Counted from the first letter of the stretch, positions 32,051 through 41,885 are shown. The stretch: 64,000 nt of DNA from Streptomyces iakyrus (GCF_000717055.1 NZ_JNXI01000013.1:223303-287302), one strand, 5' to 3'. Notes: generated by a model from the sequence alone, not told the origin. Made by a program: numbers and translations.

Positions 32051-33034
32051 GTGACCGCGTACGAGCACCCCGGCGAACCAGGCGCCGAGACCGGCCCCGC
32101 GCACGGGGCGGGACCCGCCCGGTACGACGCCGTCGTGCTCGCGGGTGGTGCCGCCCGGCGTCTGGGCGGCGCGGACAAACCCGGTGTGCGGGTGGGCGGG
32201 CGGCCCCTGCTCGACCGGGTGCTCGCGGCCTGCGCCACCGCCCGCACCACCGTCGTGGTCGCCGCGCCCCGCCCGACCGCACGGCCCGTGACCTGGGCCC
32301 GCGAGGACCCGCCCGGCGGCGGACCGCTCGCCGCGCTGGACGCCGGGCTCCGCCGCACCACCGCCGAACACGTCGTGGTGCTCTCCGCCGATCTGCCGTT
32401 CCTCCACGAGCCGACCGTGGACCGCTTGCTGAGCACGCTGCGGACGAGCGGCTGCGACGGCGTGCTGCTGACCGACCCGAGCGGCCGTGACCAGCCCCTC
32501 GTGGCCGCCTACCGCGCGCCGCGGCTGCGTGCGGAACTCGCACTCCTCGCCGGCCGGCACGGCGCCCTCGCCGGTCTGCCCCTGCGGCGCCTCACCGCCG
32601 AGCTGGATCTCACCCGCATCTCCGACCCCGTCGCGTCCTTCGACTGCGACACCTGGGACGACATCGCCACCGCCAGGGCACGTATCAGGGAGCATGGGCA
32701 CGTGTTGGATGAATGGATTTCCGCCGTCAAGGACGAACTGGGGATCGACCTCGCTGTCGACACCCGCGGCCTGCTCGACCTCGCCCGCGTCACCGCCCAC
32801 GGTGTGGACCGGCCCGCGGCGCCGCTGACCACCTTCCTCGTCGGCTACGCGGCCGCGCAGGCCGGCGGCGGTCCCGAGGCCGTCGCCGAGGCCGCCCGCA
32901 AGGCCGAGGACCTCGCCGCCCGCTGGGCGCGGGAGAGCACCGTCGAGGACCGGCCCGCCGGCGAGGGGCAGCAGCCCGCGGGGGGCGATGTCGCCCCCGA
33001 CGCCACCCCCGACACCCGCCCGGACGCGGGATGA
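32051..33034 (+). CDS. mobA: MobA-type molybdenum cofactor guanylyltransferase fused to DUF6457
   Basis: The first ~220 residues are a nucleotidyltransferase with VLAGGAARRLGGADKPGV and the metal-binding SADLPFLHEP. MobA transfers GMP to molybdopterin to give the dinucleotide cofactor. Residues ~222-300 (LDEWISAVKDELGIDLAVD...LVGYAAAQAGG) form the DUF6457 domain seen in actinobacterial Mo-cofactor proteins, followed by a Pro/Asp-rich tail. The stop overlaps the moeA start by four bases. Confidence 0.87.
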   Translation: MTAYEHPGEPGAETGPAHGAGPARYDAVVLAGGAARRLGGADKPGVRVGGRPLLDRVLAACATARTTVVVAAPRPTARPVTWAREDPPGGGPLAALDAGLRRTTAEHVVVLSADLPFLHEPTVDRLLSTLRTSGCDGVLLTDPSGRDQPLVAAYRAPRLRAELALLAGRHGALAGLPLRRLTAELDLTRISDPVASFDCDTWDDIATARARIREHGHVLDEWISAVKDELGIDLAVDTRGLLDLARVTAHGVDRPAAPLTTFLVGYAAAQAGGGPEAVAEAARKAEDLAARWARESTVEDRPAGEGQQPAGGDVAPDATPDTRPDAG

Positions 33035-34416
33035 CCCCGCACGGCGCCCGTGCCGGTGAGGACGCCGAGGACCTCGACGTCGAGGAGGTGCTCGCCCTCG
33101 TGAGGAACAGCAACGGCAGCCACCTGCCCGACCCGGCGGCACACGGCGGGACGGACAGCCGCGCCGCCCACCGGCCGGACCCTTCCGCCCGGCCCGGCAC
33201 GCGCCACCGCGCCACCGGCTGGCCCGAGGCCCGGGCCGTCGCGGAACGCGCCGGCCGCCACGCCACCCGGGCCGCCCGCCGGTCCCCCGTCTCGGTCCCC
33301 CTCGACACCGCCCTCGGCCTGACCCTCGCCGCCCCGCTCGACGCCCTCACCGACCTGCCCTCCTTCGACACCTCGGCGATGGACGGCTGGGCGGTCTGCG
33401 GCCCCGCTCCCTGGCACGTACGGGACGACGGCGTCCTCGCCGGGCACGCCGCCCCCGCGCGCCTCACCGACGGCGAGGCGGTGCGGATCGCCACCGGCGC
33501 GCGCATCCCCCCGGACACCACCGCCGTCCTGCGCAGCGAGCACGGCCGCACCGACGACAAGGGCCGCCTGTCCGCCACCAGGGACGTCATCCCCGGCCAG
33601 GACATCCGCCCGCGCGGCCAGGAGTGCCGCACCGGCGACCAGCTCCTCGCAGTCGGCACCCTCGTCACCCCGGCCGTCCTCGGACTGGCGGCGGCGGCCG
33701 GCTACGACACCGTCACCGCCGTCCCCCGGGCCCGCGTCGAAGTCCTCGTCCTCGGCGACGAGTTGCTCACCCAGGGCCTGCCGCACGACGGCCTGATCCG
33801 GGACGCGCTCGGCCCCATGCTGCCGCCGTGGCTGCGGGCGCTCGGCGCCGAGGTCACCGCCGTCCGCCGCATCCGCGACGACGCCGACGCCCTGCACGAG
33901 GCCGTCACCACCTGCGACGCCGACGTCATCCTGACCACCGGCGGCACCGCGGCCGGCCCCGTCGACCACGTCCACCCCACCCTGCGCAGGATCGGCGCCG
34001 AACTCCTCGTCGACGGCGTCGCGGTGCGCCCGGGCCACCCCATGCTGCTGGCCCGCACCAAGGAGACCCAGCACCTCGTCGGCCTGCCGGGCAATCCGCT
34101 GGCCGCCGTCTCCGGCCTGCTGACGCTCGCCGAGCCGCTGCTGCGGACCCTCGCGGCCCGCCCGGCCCCGGAGCCGTACACGCTGGCGCTCCGGGACGCC
34201 GTGCACGGGCACCCGCACGACACCCGGCTCGTCCCCGTCGTCCTGCGCGGCGACGAGGCCGTGCCGCTGCACTACAACGGCCCCGCCATGCTGCGCGGCA
34301 TCGCGGCGGCCGACGCGCTGGCCGTCGTACCGCCGGGCGGCGCACGTTCGGGGCAGGAGGCGGAACTGCTCGACCTGCCCTGGGCGTCCGGAGGAATCGG
34401 GGTGTGTTTCACGTGA
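33031..34416 (+). CDS. moeA: MoeA molybdopterin molybdenumtransferase
   Basis: The 461-residue protein has an actinobacterial N-terminal extension (first ~65 residues), then the MoeA core with FDTSAMDGWAV, the molybdopterin-binding TTGGTAAGPVD and the C-terminal domain IV. MoeA inserts molybdate into adenylylated molybdopterin. The usual TGGTSxG motif reads TGGTAAG here. ATG 33031 overlaps the mobA stop, and its 3' end overlaps the potassium-channel gene and a parS site. Confidence 0.9.
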   Translation: MTPHGARAGEDAEDLDVEEVLALVRNSNGSHLPDPAAHGGTDSRAAHRPDPSARPGTRHRATGWPEARAVAERAGRHATRAARRSPVSVPLDTALGLTLAAPLDALTDLPSFDTSAMDGWAVCGPAPWHVRDDGVLAGHAAPARLTDGEAVRIATGARIPPDTTAVLRSEHGRTDDKGRLSATRDVIPGQDIRPRGQECRTGDQLLAVGTLVTPAVLGLAAAAGYDTVTAVPRARVEVLVLGDELLTQGLPHDGLIRDALGPMLPPWLRALGAEVTAVRRIRDDADALHEAVTTCDADVILTTGGTAAGPVDHVHPTLRRIGAELLVDGVAVRPGHPMLLARTKETQHLVGLPGNPLAAVSGLLTLAEPLLRTLAARPAPEPYTLALRDAVHGHPHDTRLVPVVLRGDEAVPLHYNGPAMLRGIAAADALAVVPPGGARSGQEAELLDLPWASGGIGVCFT

Positions 34417-35522
34417 AACTTCCGGGCCAGGACGCGATCGCCCGCCAGGCCGACGAGCATCTGGTGACCCATCGGGTGAAACTGCCGAAGAAGGTGGTGG
34501 AGCACCCGATCCGCCAGGTCTTCAAGCGGCTCTCCATGGCGCTGCTGGTCCTCGTAGCGACCGCGCTGATCGTCTACGCCGACCGCGACGGCTACAACGA
34601 CAACGCGGGCGGCGGGCTCAGCCTCCTCGACGCGTTCTACTACGCGACCGTCACCCTCTCCACCACCGGCTACGGTGACATCACCCCGGCCGGCGAGGCC
34701 GCCCGGCTCACGAACATCCTCGTCGTCACGCCCCTGCGCGTGCTGTTCCTGATCATCCTGGTCGGCACCACCCTCGAAGCCCTCACCGAACGCACCCGGG
34801 AGGAGTGGCGACTGACCCGCTGGAGGTCCACGTTGCGCGATCACACCGTCGTCATCGGCTTCGGCACGAAGGGCAGGTCGGCCATCCGGACCGTCTGCGC
34901 GACGGGCCTGAAGAAGGAGCAGGTCGTCGTGGTCGACCCCAGTTCCAAGGTGGTCGACGCCGCGACCGCGGAGGGCTACGCGGGCATCGTCGGGGACGCG
35001 ACCCGCAGCGAGGTGCTGAAGCGGGCCGAGGTGCACAAGGCCCGCCAGATCATCATCGCGACGCAGCGCGACGACACGGCCGTCCTGGTGGCGCTGACGG
35101 CCCGGCAGCTCAACCGCGGGGCGAAGATCGTCGCCACGGTGCGGGAAGAGGAGAACGCGCCGCTGCTCAAGCAGTCCGGCGCCGACGCCGTCATCACCAG
35201 CGCCAGCGCCGCCGGCCGGCTGCTCGGTCTGTCCGTGCTCAGCCCCTCCGCCGGCATGGTGATGGAGGACCTCATCCAGCAGGGCAGCGGCCTCGACATC
35301 GTCGAGCGGCCGGTCGTCAAGGCCGAGGTGGGCAAGTCGCCGCGGGAGGTCGCCGACCTGGTGGTGAGCGTCATACGCGGTCACCGGGTCCTCGGCTACG
35401 ACGATCCGGCCGTCGGGAGACTGGAGCTGACCGACCGGCTCATCACGATCGTGCGGAAGACCCCGGCCACCCAGGTCGCGCCGGACATCCGGCCGATGCC
35501 CCCGATGCCCCGCAACAACTGA
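34404..35522 (+). CDS. Potassium channel with TrkA-N/RCK cytoplasmic domain
   Basis: The 372-residue protein has two membrane helices around the potassium selectivity filter TTGYGD (residues 87-92), a Rossmann RCK domain (VVIGFGTKGRSAI) and a TrkA-C-type end. GTG 34404 is preceded by GGAGG at 34390-34394; GTG 34413, which overlaps the moeA stop as GTGA, is an alternative. It is a two-helix, MthK/Kch-like channel gated by a nucleotide or ion. Its first codons lie within the parS sequence. Confidence 0.88.
   Translation: MFHVKLPGQDAIARQADEHLVTHRVKLPKKVVEHPIRQVFKRLSMALLVLVATALIVYADRDGYNDNAGGGLSLLDAFYYATVTLSTTGYGDITPAGEAARLTNILVVTPLRVLFLIILVGTTLEALTERTREEWRLTRWRSTLRDHTVVIGFGTKGRSAIRTVCATGLKKEQVVVVDPSSKVVDAATAEGYAGIVGDATRSEVLKRAEVHKARQIIIATQRDDTAVLVALTARQLNRGAKIVATVREEENAPLLKQSGADAVITSASAAGRLLGLSVLSPSAGMVMEDLIQQGSGLDIVERPVVKAEVGKSPREVADLVVSVIRGHRVLGYDDPAVGRLELTDRLITIVRKTPATQVAPDIRPMPPMPRNN
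34405..34420. other. parS chromosome-segregation site
   Basis: TGTTTCACGTGAAACT contains the perfect 14-base palindrome GTTTCACGTGAAAC, identical to the Streptomyces parS core, and matches 15 of 16 bases of TGTTTCACGTGAAACA. ParB loads at such sites, which in Streptomyces cluster near oriC. It spans the end of moeA and the start of the channel gene, constraining both reading frames. Confidence 0.88.
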
Positions 35523-35558
35523 GGATGCCCCGCAGCAACCGAGAACCGGGCAGAAGCA

Positions 35559-35598
35559 CGCCGGCCGCCGTGCACCACCCGGTGCGGGACGGCCGGCG
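35559..35598. terminator. Bidirectional hairpin between channel and ABC permease genes
   Basis: CGCCGGCCG at 35559-35567 pairs with CGGCCGGCG at 35590-35598, with a further inner stem TGCACC/GGTGC. It sits between convergent stop codons, the place for a shared terminator. Confidence 0.7.
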
Positions 35599-35613
35599 AA
35601 GCCCGGAGACCGG

Positions 35614-36462
35614 CTACTTCCGGTTGTACAGCCGCATCGTGACCGGCCCGAAGACCAGCACGAACAGCCCGGCCCAGCCCAGCGACCAGGCGACCTCGTC
35701 GGCCGGCCAGTCGCCGCCCATCAGACCGCGTACCGCCGACGCCAGGTGGGTGATGGGGCTGTTGTTCACGAACGCCTGAAGCCAGCCCGGCATCGTCTTC
35801 GGGTCCACGAACACGTTGGACAGGAAGGTGAGCGGGAAGATCACCATCATGCTGACGCCCATCACCGACTTCTCGGTGCGCAGCATCAGCCCGAACATCG
35901 TCCAGATCCACGAGAAGGCGAACGAGAAGGCCACGAGCAGGGCGATCCCGGCGAGCACACCGGCGACCCCGCCGTCCGGCCGGTAGCCGAGGATCATGCC
36001 GACGGTGAGCATCACGATCGAGGCGATCGTGTAGCGCAGGGCGTCACCGAGCAGATAGCCGACCATCGTGGACGGCCGCCAGATCGGCAGGCTGCGGAAC
36101 CGGTCGAACACGCCCTTCTCGATGTCGGTGTTCACGGAGACACCCGTGTACATCGTGATCATCACGACCGACATCACGAGGATGCCCGGCAGCAGGAACT
36201 GGATGTACTCCTTCGGCGAACCGGCCAGCGCCCCGCCGAACAGGTACGTGTACATCAGCACCATCATGATCGGGAACGCCGTGACGTCGAAGAGCTGCTC
36301 CGGCACATGCTTGATCTTGAGGATCGCCCGCCAGCCGAAGGTCATCGAGGCCGACCACGCGCTGGGCCGCGGCGGCCGCTCCTTGGAGACGAGCAGCGCG
36401 GCGAGGGACTCGGCGCTGACCGGGGCGAGCTCTTTGCTCTCGGTGGTCGTCGCGGTGCTCAT
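35614..36462 (-). CDS. DrrB-like ABC-2 type permease
   Basis: The 282-residue protein has six hydrophobic segments in the second and third quarters and the DrrB/ABC-2 motif [15 protein letters not shown]. It is the membrane part of an exporter with the ATPase upstream, whose stop overlaps its ATG by four bases (ATGA at 36459-36462). DrrAB-type pumps move drugs or lipids; substrate unknown. Confidence 0.9.
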   Translation of the reverse strand: MSTATTTESKELAPVSAESLAALLVSKERPPRPSAWSASMTFGWRAILKIKHVPEQLFDVTAFPIMMVLMYTYLFGGALAGSPKEYIQFLLPGILVMSVVMITMYTGVSVNTDIEKGVFDRFRSLPIWRPSTMVGYLLGDALRYTIASIVMLTVGMILGYRPDGGVAGVLAGIALLVAFSFAFSWIWTMFGLMLRTEKSVMGVSMMVIFPLTFLSNVFVDPKTMPGWLQAFVNNSPITHLASAVRGLMGGDWPADEVAWSLGWAGLFVLVFGPVTMRLYNRK

Positions 36463-37490
36463 GCCGCCACCTCGTCCTTCGGGTCGTCGGAGCGGTCGGT
36501 GGAGCGGTCGGCGGAGTCGTGCGTGTCGTGCCCGGTGAGCGCGAGGAACACCTCGTCGAGGCTGGGCTGGCCCAGCGAGAAGTTGTCGACGGTGATCCCG
36601 GCGCGGGCCAGCTCGCCCAGGGCGCGGGAGGCCTGCTCGGCGGCGGAGTCGTCGCCGGCCGCCGTGGCGAGGCGGGCGGTGAGGGCCACCGGGTCGGGCT
36701 CCGGCTGCACCTGCGCGTCGAGGGCACGGCGCAGCAGGCCGGCCGCGAGATCACGCTGCCCGGGATCTCGGAGGCGCAGATGGACGGATCCGGCGCCGAC
36801 GGACGACTTCAGCTCGCCCTTGGTGCCCTCGGCGATCACCCTGCCGCGGTCGATGACGGCGATCCGGGACGCCAGCTGGTCGGCCTCGTCCAGATACTGC
36901 GTGGTCAGCAGCACCGTGGTGCCCTGGGCGACCACGGCCCGCACGATGTCCCAGACCTGGTTGCGGCTGCGCGGGTCCAGGCCGGTCGTCGGCTCGTCGA
37001 GGAAGAGCAGGTCGGGGGTGTTGAGGATGGACGCGGCGATGTCGATGCGGCGCCGCATGCCGCCCGAGTAGTGCTTGACCTGCTTGGCGGCCGCCTCCGA
37101 GAGCCCGAAGGCCTCCAGGAGCTGGCCGGCGCGTTCACGGGCGGACTTCTTGTGGTGCCCGAGAAGCCGGCCCAGCAGGACCAGGTTCTCGGTGCCGGTG
37201 AGATCTTCGTCCACCGACGCGTACTGGCCGGTGAGGCTCACCCGGCCGCGTACCTCGTCCGCCTCGCGGACGACGTCGTGGCCGAAGACGTGCGCCTCGC
37301 CGCCGTCCGGCCGCAGGAGTGTGGCGAGCATCTTCACGGTGGTGGTCTTGCCGGCGCCGTTCGGGCCGAGGACGCCGTAGACCGTGCCCGCGGGCACGGC
37401 CAGGTCGACTCCGTCGACGGCCCTCGTCTCGCCGAACGTTTTCACCAGGCCCGCGGTCTCGATCGCCAGGCCGGACGTCTGCGTGCTCAT
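36459..37490 (-). CDS. DrrA-like ABC transporter ATP-binding protein
   Basis: The 343-residue ATPase shows Walker [10 protein letters not shown], the signature HYSGGMRRR, Walker [13 protein letters not shown] and the DrrA-type C-terminal extension after residue 230 that helps assemble the pump. It is first in the two-gene leftward operon. Upstream (37491-37681) no regulator gene is seen. Confidence 0.92.
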   Translation of the reverse strand: MSTQTSGLAIETAGLVKTFGETRAVDGVDLAVPAGTVYGVLGPNGAGKTTTVKMLATLLRPDGGEAHVFGHDVVREADEVRGRVSLTGQYASVDEDLTGTENLVLLGRLLGHHKKSARERAGQLLEAFGLSEAAAKQVKHYSGGMRRRIDIAASILNTPDLLFLDEPTTGLDPRSRNQVWDIVRAVVAQGTTVLLTTQYLDEADQLASRIAVIDRGRVIAEGTKGELKSSVGAGSVHLRLRDPGQRDLAAGLLRRALDAQVQPEPDPVALTARLATAAGDDSAAEQASRALGELARAGITVDNFSLGQPSLDEVFLALTGHDTHDSADRSTDRSDDPKDEVAA

Positions 37491-37681
37491 GCTTCGGGTC
37501 CTTCCGCGTGCTTGGGCTACGCATGGAAAGACCTTTACCGTCGCGCAAACTCATCGGTCCCGCACCCGGATTTCCCCGGGACCGGACCAACGGCTTAGCC
37601 GCGGCGGACCCGGGGACGCAGCGGACCCGGTCTCCGGACGGAGCGGACTCGGTCCGGGGACCGACGGGTACGGTCCCTTGC

Positions 37682-38671
37682 ATGCATGCGATCACGATTC
37701 CCGAACCTGGTGGGCCCGAGGCGCTGGTCTGGGACGAGGTCCCCGACCCCGTGCCCGGCGAGGGCGAGGTCCTGGTCGAGGTGGCGGCCGGTGCCGTCAA
37801 CCGGGCCGACATCCTGCAGCGGCAGGGCTTCTACGAACCGCCGCCCGGCGCGTCCCCCTACCCCGGCCTGGAATGCTCCGGTCGGATCGTCGGCATCGGC
37901 CCCGGAGTCTCCGGGTGGAAGGTCGGCGAGGAGGTGTGCGCGCTGCTCTCCGGCGGCGGCTACGCCGAGAAGGTGGCCGTCCCGGCCGGGCAGCTGCTGC
38001 CCGTGCCCGAGGGGGTCGGTCTGACCGAGGCGGCGGCGCTGCCCGAGGTGGTCTGCACCGTCTGGTCGAACGTCTTCATGGTCGCCCATCTGCGGCCCGG
38101 TGAGACGCTCCTGGTGCACGGCGGGTCCAGCGGCATCGGCACGATGGCCGTCCAGCTGGCCAAGGCCGTCGGCGCCCGGGTGGCCGTGACGGCCGGGACG
38201 AAGGAGAAGCTCCAGGCGTGCGCCGAGCTGGGCGCCGACATCCTGGTCAACTACCGCGAGCAGGACTTCGTCGAGGAGGTCAGGACGGCGACGGACGGCG
38301 CCGGTGCCGATGTCATCCTCGACAACATGGGCGCCAAGTACCTGGAGCGCAACGTCAAGGCCCTGGCCGTCAACGGCCGCCTCGCGATCATCGGCATGCA
38401 GGGCGGCGTCAAGGGCGAGCTGAACATCGGCGCCCTGCTGGCCAAGCGCGCCGCGATCAGCGCGACGTCCCTGCGTGCCCGGCCCAAGGAGGAGAAGACG
38501 GCCATCGTCGCGGCCGTCCGCGAACACGTCTGGCCGCTGTTCGCGGACGGCCACCTGCGCCCGGTCGTCGACCGTGAGCTCCCGATGCGGGACGCCGCCG
38601 CCGCGCACCGGGTGGTGGAGGAGAGCAGCCACGTCGGCAAGGTCCTGCTGATCACCCCGCAGGGCGCCTGA
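37682..38671 (+). CDS. NAD(P)H-quinone oxidoreductase (PIG3/zinc-less MDR family)
   Basis: The 329-residue medium-chain reductase has the N-terminal GroES-like fold (MHAITIPEPGGPEAL, GAVNRADILQRQG) and the NADPH motif VHGGSSGIGTMAVQLAKAVGA. It lacks structural zinc cysteines, fitting the TP53I3-like quinone reductases. ATG 37682 gives the family N-terminus. Single gene; its stop is nine bases from the convergent secreted-protein stop. Confidence 0.9.
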   Translation: MHAITIPEPGGPEALVWDEVPDPVPGEGEVLVEVAAGAVNRADILQRQGFYEPPPGASPYPGLECSGRIVGIGPGVSGWKVGEEVCALLSGGGYAEKVAVPAGQLLPVPEGVGLTEAAALPEVVCTVWSNVFMVAHLRPGETLLVHGGSSGIGTMAVQLAKAVGARVAVTAGTKEKLQACAELGADILVNYREQDFVEEVRTATDGAGADVILDNMGAKYLERNVKALAVNGRLAIIGMQGGVKGELNIGALLAKRAAISATSLRARPKEEKTAIVAAVREHVWPLFADGHLRPVVDRELPMRDAAAAHRVVEESSHVGKVLLITPQGA

Positions 38672-38679
38672 GACGTCCC

Positions 38680-39234
38680 CTAGGCCCTCCGCAGCCGCAG
38701 CGCGAAGAACGCAAGGCCCAGCCCGAGTCCGATCAGGACCAGGCCGCTGCCCAGGGGCAGGATGCGCAGGACCTGGCCGACGGGGCGTTCGGCGGCCGCG
38801 GCCTCGCGCACGGGCTGCTCCGCCGGCTCGGAGGGCGCCGGGGCGGTCTCCCGCGGCTCCTCGGGGACGGCCGTGGCGTCCGCGACGCCGGGACCGTCCC
38901 CGGCGTCCTCCGGCCGTCCCGGCCGCACCCGGCCCTCTCCCGCCCGGCTCCCGGCCCGCGAGGGCTCGCCGGAGGCGGAAGGAGCCGCCACAGCGGACGG
39001 GGCCGTCGAAGCCGCCAGGGCGGAAGGGGCGGACGGGGCGGCCAGAGGTGACGGGGCGGCCCGGGTTCCGGGCCCTGAAGCCCCGGAGAACGGGACAGCC
39101 CCGGAGAACGGGACGGATCCGTAGGACGGGACAGCTCCGTAGGACGGGACGGATCCGTAGGGTGAGACGACCGCGCCCGCCCCCAGGGCGAGCACCAGTC
39201 CCGCCGCCCGCAGTGCGCGTAGCCATGGAGTCAC
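38680..39234 (-). CDS. Secreted, repeat-containing, C-terminally anchored protein
   Basis: The 184-residue product starts with a signal-like helix (LRALRAAGLVLALGAGAVV), then a six-residue repeat (PYGSVPSYGAVPSYG), a long Ala/Pro/Ser stretch, and ends with a membrane helix and basic tail (LVLIGLGLGLAFFALRLRRA). GTG 39232-39234 has GGAGGGGG nine bases upstream. I do not recognise a family; it looks like an envelope protein facing outside. Confidence 0.65.
   Translation of the reverse strand: MTPWLRALRAAGLVLALGAGAVVSPYGSVPSYGAVPSYGSVPFSGAVPFSGASGPGTRAAPSPLAAPSAPSALAASTAPSAVAAPSASGEPSRAGSRAGEGRVRPGRPEDAGDGPGVADATAVPEEPRETAPAPSEPAEQPVREAAAAERPVGQVLRILPLGSGLVLIGLGLGLAFFALRLRRA
39081..39168. repeat. 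Five 18-base tandem units in the secreted protein gene
   Basis: Units CCCCGGAGAACGGGACAG, CCCCGGAGAACGGGACGG, ATCCGTAGGACGGGACAG and CTCCGTAGGACGGGACGG follow one another from 39081 to 39152 with a diverged fifth. They encode the hexapeptide repeat. Confidence 0.8.
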
Positions 39235-39523
39235 GTGGGTGACCCCCTCCCGCCGTGCCCGGTAGGGCATAAACGGCAAGTTCGGTCATATCGAGGCAAT
39301 CAGCCTCACACCGGCCAGGGCCCCCGGCACTCCGGGTTCGGCCGACGGACGGAATCGCCCCCGGTACTGCCCCTGCCGGAGAAGGGGCCCGAGGCCCGCC
39401 CGCCCCGTTTCACCCGCGAGGAGGAACCGCCCCCGCGGGAGCAACCCGGAGCCCGGCCGGTTCGTCTCCTCAAGCACGGTGGATCAGCCTCCCGCGGGGG
39501 CACCACGGAGGTGAGGTGCAGGC

Positions 39524-40081
39524 GTGCGACAGAATGGCGACATGGAGATGCCGAGGAACGAAAGGTCGCCGGAGAACCCGCAGATCCTGGTCGTGGGCCA
39601 GGACGGCATGGCGCTCGGTGGCGGCAGCGCAGACGAGGACTCCCGCGAGACCCCGGTCACGGAACAGGTGGAGCAGCCCGCGAAGGTCATGCGGATCGGC
39701 AGCATGATCAAGCAGCTGCTGGAGGAAGTGCGGGCGGCTCCTCTGGACGAGGCCAGCCGCGTCCGGCTGAAGGACATCCACGCCAGCTCGGTGAAGGAGC
39801 TGGAGGACGGTCTGGCGCCCGAGCTGGTCGAGGAGCTGGAGCGGCTCTCGCTGCCCTTCACGGACGAGGCGACCCCCAGCGACTCGGAGCTGCGCATCGC
39901 GCAGGCCCAGCTGGTCGGCTGGCTGGAGGGGCTCTTCCACGGGATCCAGACGACGCTGTTCGCCCAGCAGATGGCGGCCCGCGCCCAGCTGGAGTCCATG
40001 CGCCGCGCTCTGCCGCCGGGTGTCGGGGACGGCGTCGACGAGCAGCACCCGGGCGGCCGTTCGGGCGGGCCGTACCTGTAG
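39524..40081 (+). CDS. bpa: Bacterial proteasome activator Bpa
   Basis: The product is 185 residues. The central helical core (VMRIGSMIKQLLEEVRAAP, ELRIAQAQLVGWLEGLFHGI) is the Bpa/PafE fold that forms rings on the 20S proteasome. The end GGPYL carries the Tyr-Leu terminus used to open the proteasome gate, as the GQYL end does in mycobacteria. GTG 39524 is seven bases after GGAGGTGAGG; ATG 39542 is the alternative and gives 179 residues. It is followed by a strong terminator. Confidence 0.88.
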   Translation: MRQNGDMEMPRNERSPENPQILVVGQDGMALGGGSADEDSRETPVTEQVEQPAKVMRIGSMIKQLLEEVRAAPLDEASRVRLKDIHASSVKELEDGLAPELVEELERLSLPFTDEATPSDSELRIAQAQLVGWLEGLFHGIQTTLFAQQMAARAQLESMRRALPPGVGDGVDEQHPGGRSGGPYL

Positions 40082-40103
40082 GCGTCCGCGGGCCACACAG
40101 CAC

Positions 40104-40139
40104 GAAGGGGCCCGGCGGCCGAAGCCGCCGGGCCCCTTC
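40104..40139. terminator. Bidirectional terminator between bpa and the kinase gene
   Basis: GAAGGGGCCCGGCGGC (40104-40119) pairs perfectly with its complement (40124-40139) around a four-base CGAA loop. It lies between convergent stop codons. Confidence 0.85.
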
Positions 40140-40154
40140 CGTGGCAACAAACCG

Positions 40155-41795
40155 TCAGGAGGGCGGGTTGCCCGTCGAGACGCTGAGTTCGATCTCCGGC
40201 ATGTCCTCCGGGTCGACGTCGGTGTCGGCGGACGGGAACTGGTTCATGACCGTGCCGTCGCCGTAGGTGTTCTCGTCGACCTTCTTCTCGTTCAGTTCCC
40301 AGCCGGCCGCCTGGAGGCAGGCCTTGACCGACTTGATGTTCTTGAACTTGAAGTCCGGGATCTGGATCTTGTCGGGGTCGTTGTACGACTCCCGCGGCTC
40401 CGTGCACTCCTCGGTGTCGATCGTCTTCGTGGTGTCCGGCCCGCGGTAGCCGGGCTTCTTCTCCGCCGAGGCCGACGCACTCGCGCTGCTGCCGCCGCCG
40501 CCCTTGTCGTCCTCGCTGCCGCCGTTGAGCAGCAGCGCCGTGACGAGGCCGCCGACCGCGAGGACGGACACGATGACCGAGCCGATGATCACCGGCTTGT
40601 TCCTGCCGCCTGAGGGGGCCGCCGGGGCCTGCGGCGACAGGTTGTACGGCGGCGGCGTCGACGGGCCGGGCTGCGGGGAGTACGCCGCCGGGGACGGTGT
40701 CGGGTAGCCGCCCTGTTGCGGATAGCCGTACGCGGGGGACGGCCCCGTCGGTGCGGGGGTGCCGTACGGGTTCGGGGGCGGGGTCGGCTGGTACGGCGTC
40801 TGCACCTGGCCCGAGGGCGCCGGGGTCGCCTGGTCGACCGGCGGGAACACGGCCGAGCCGACGCCCGCGCCGCTCGGGGCCTGCGTGCCCGGGACGATGC
40901 TCGGCGGCGCGGCCTGGAAGGACGCCGCCACGCGCAGGCACTCGTCGCGCATGGCCTCGGCGCTGGGGAAACGCTCGTTGGGGTTCTTCTTCAGCGCCCG
41001 GGCGATCAGCGCGTCCACGGCCGGGGGCAGCGCGCGGTTGATCGAGGACGGGACCGGCGGCTCCTCCTGCACGTGCGCGTACGCGATGGCCAGCGGTGAG
41101 TCCGCCTCGAACGGCAGCCGCCCGGTCACCAGCTGGAACAGCATGATGCCGACCGAGTACAGGTCGGAGCGGGCGTCCACGCCGCGGCCGAGGGCCTGCT
41201 CCGGCGACAGGTACTGCGGGGTGCCGACGACCATGCCGGTCTGCGTCATCGACGTCACACCCGACTGCATGGCGCGGGCGATGCCGAAGTCCATGACCTT
41301 GACCACGCCGCGCTTGGTCATCATCACGTTGCCCGGCTTGATGTCGCGGTGGACCAGGCCCATCTCGTGGCTGATCTCCAGCGCGGCCAGCACGTCGGCC
41401 GTGATCTTCAGCGCCTTGTCGGCGGGCATCGCGCCCTGCTGCCGCACGTCCTCGTCGAGGACCGAGCCGAGCGGGCGGCCCTCGACGTACTCCATGACGA
41501 TGTACGGCGTCGTCATGCCGTCGAGGGTGTCCTCGCCGGTGTCGAAGACCGACACGATGTTGGTGTGCGTGAGCTTGGCCACGGACTGGGCCTCGCGGCG
41601 GAACCGTTCGCGGAAGGCCTGTTCCCGTCCGAGATCCGTGTGAAGTGTCTTGATCGCGACCTGCCGGTCGAGCACGCTGTCGTACGCGAGGTGCACCGAG
41701 GCCATGCCGCCCTGGCCGAGGAGGTCACGCAGCTGATAGCGGCCGCTGGCAAGCGCCCGCCCCGTGTGCTGGCCCTGTGCGCCGTCCTGGCTCAT
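40155..41795 (-). CDS. Membrane Ser/Thr protein kinase with PASTA-like domain
   Basis: The 546-residue protein has a PknB-type kinase domain (about 15-280) with GQGGMASV, HRDIKPGN and DFGIARA, a Pro/Gln-rich linker, one membrane helix near 420-442 and an outside PASTA-like domain (IPDFKFKNIKSVKACLQAAG to the end). PASTA domains bind peptidoglycan or lipid II. ATG 41793-41795 follows GGGGA. It is divergent from a second kinase gene. Confidence 0.92.
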   Translation of the reverse strand: MSQDGAQGQHTGRALASGRYQLRDLLGQGGMASVHLAYDSVLDRQVAIKTLHTDLGREQAFRERFRREAQSVAKLTHTNIVSVFDTGEDTLDGMTTPYIVMEYVEGRPLGSVLDEDVRQQGAMPADKALKITADVLAALEISHEMGLVHRDIKPGNVMMTKRGVVKVMDFGIARAMQSGVTSMTQTGMVVGTPQYLSPEQALGRGVDARSDLYSVGIMLFQLVTGRLPFEADSPLAIAYAHVQEEPPVPSSINRALPPAVDALIARALKKNPNERFPSAEAMRDECLRVAASFQAAPPSIVPGTQAPSGAGVGSAVFPPVDQATPAPSGQVQTPYQPTPPPNPYGTPAPTGPSPAYGYPQQGGYPTPSPAAYSPQPGPSTPPPYNLSPQAPAAPSGGRNKPVIIGSVIVSVLAVGGLVTALLLNGGSEDDKGGGGSSASASASAEKKPGYRGPDTTKTIDTEECTEPRESYNDPDKIQIPDFKFKNIKSVKACLQAAGWELNEKKVDENTYGDGTVMNQFPSADTDVDPEDMPEIELSVSTGNPPS

Positions 41796-41885
41796 GTTCC
41801 CCGTCCCCCGTAGCCCCTGCGGACGCCGCCGACTGCCGCTGATCCGTCGTTGAACCGTCGTTGATCCAAACCGCCATTCCCGGCC

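Noticed and set aside
30003..32543. 846-codon open frame on the minus strand
   Set aside because: It covers the bkdB and bkdC genes in antisense, is Arg/Pro-rich and has no domain.
39401..39420. CCGTTTCACCCGCGAG as a second parS
   Set aside because: Only the left half matches; the right arm does not complete the palindrome.
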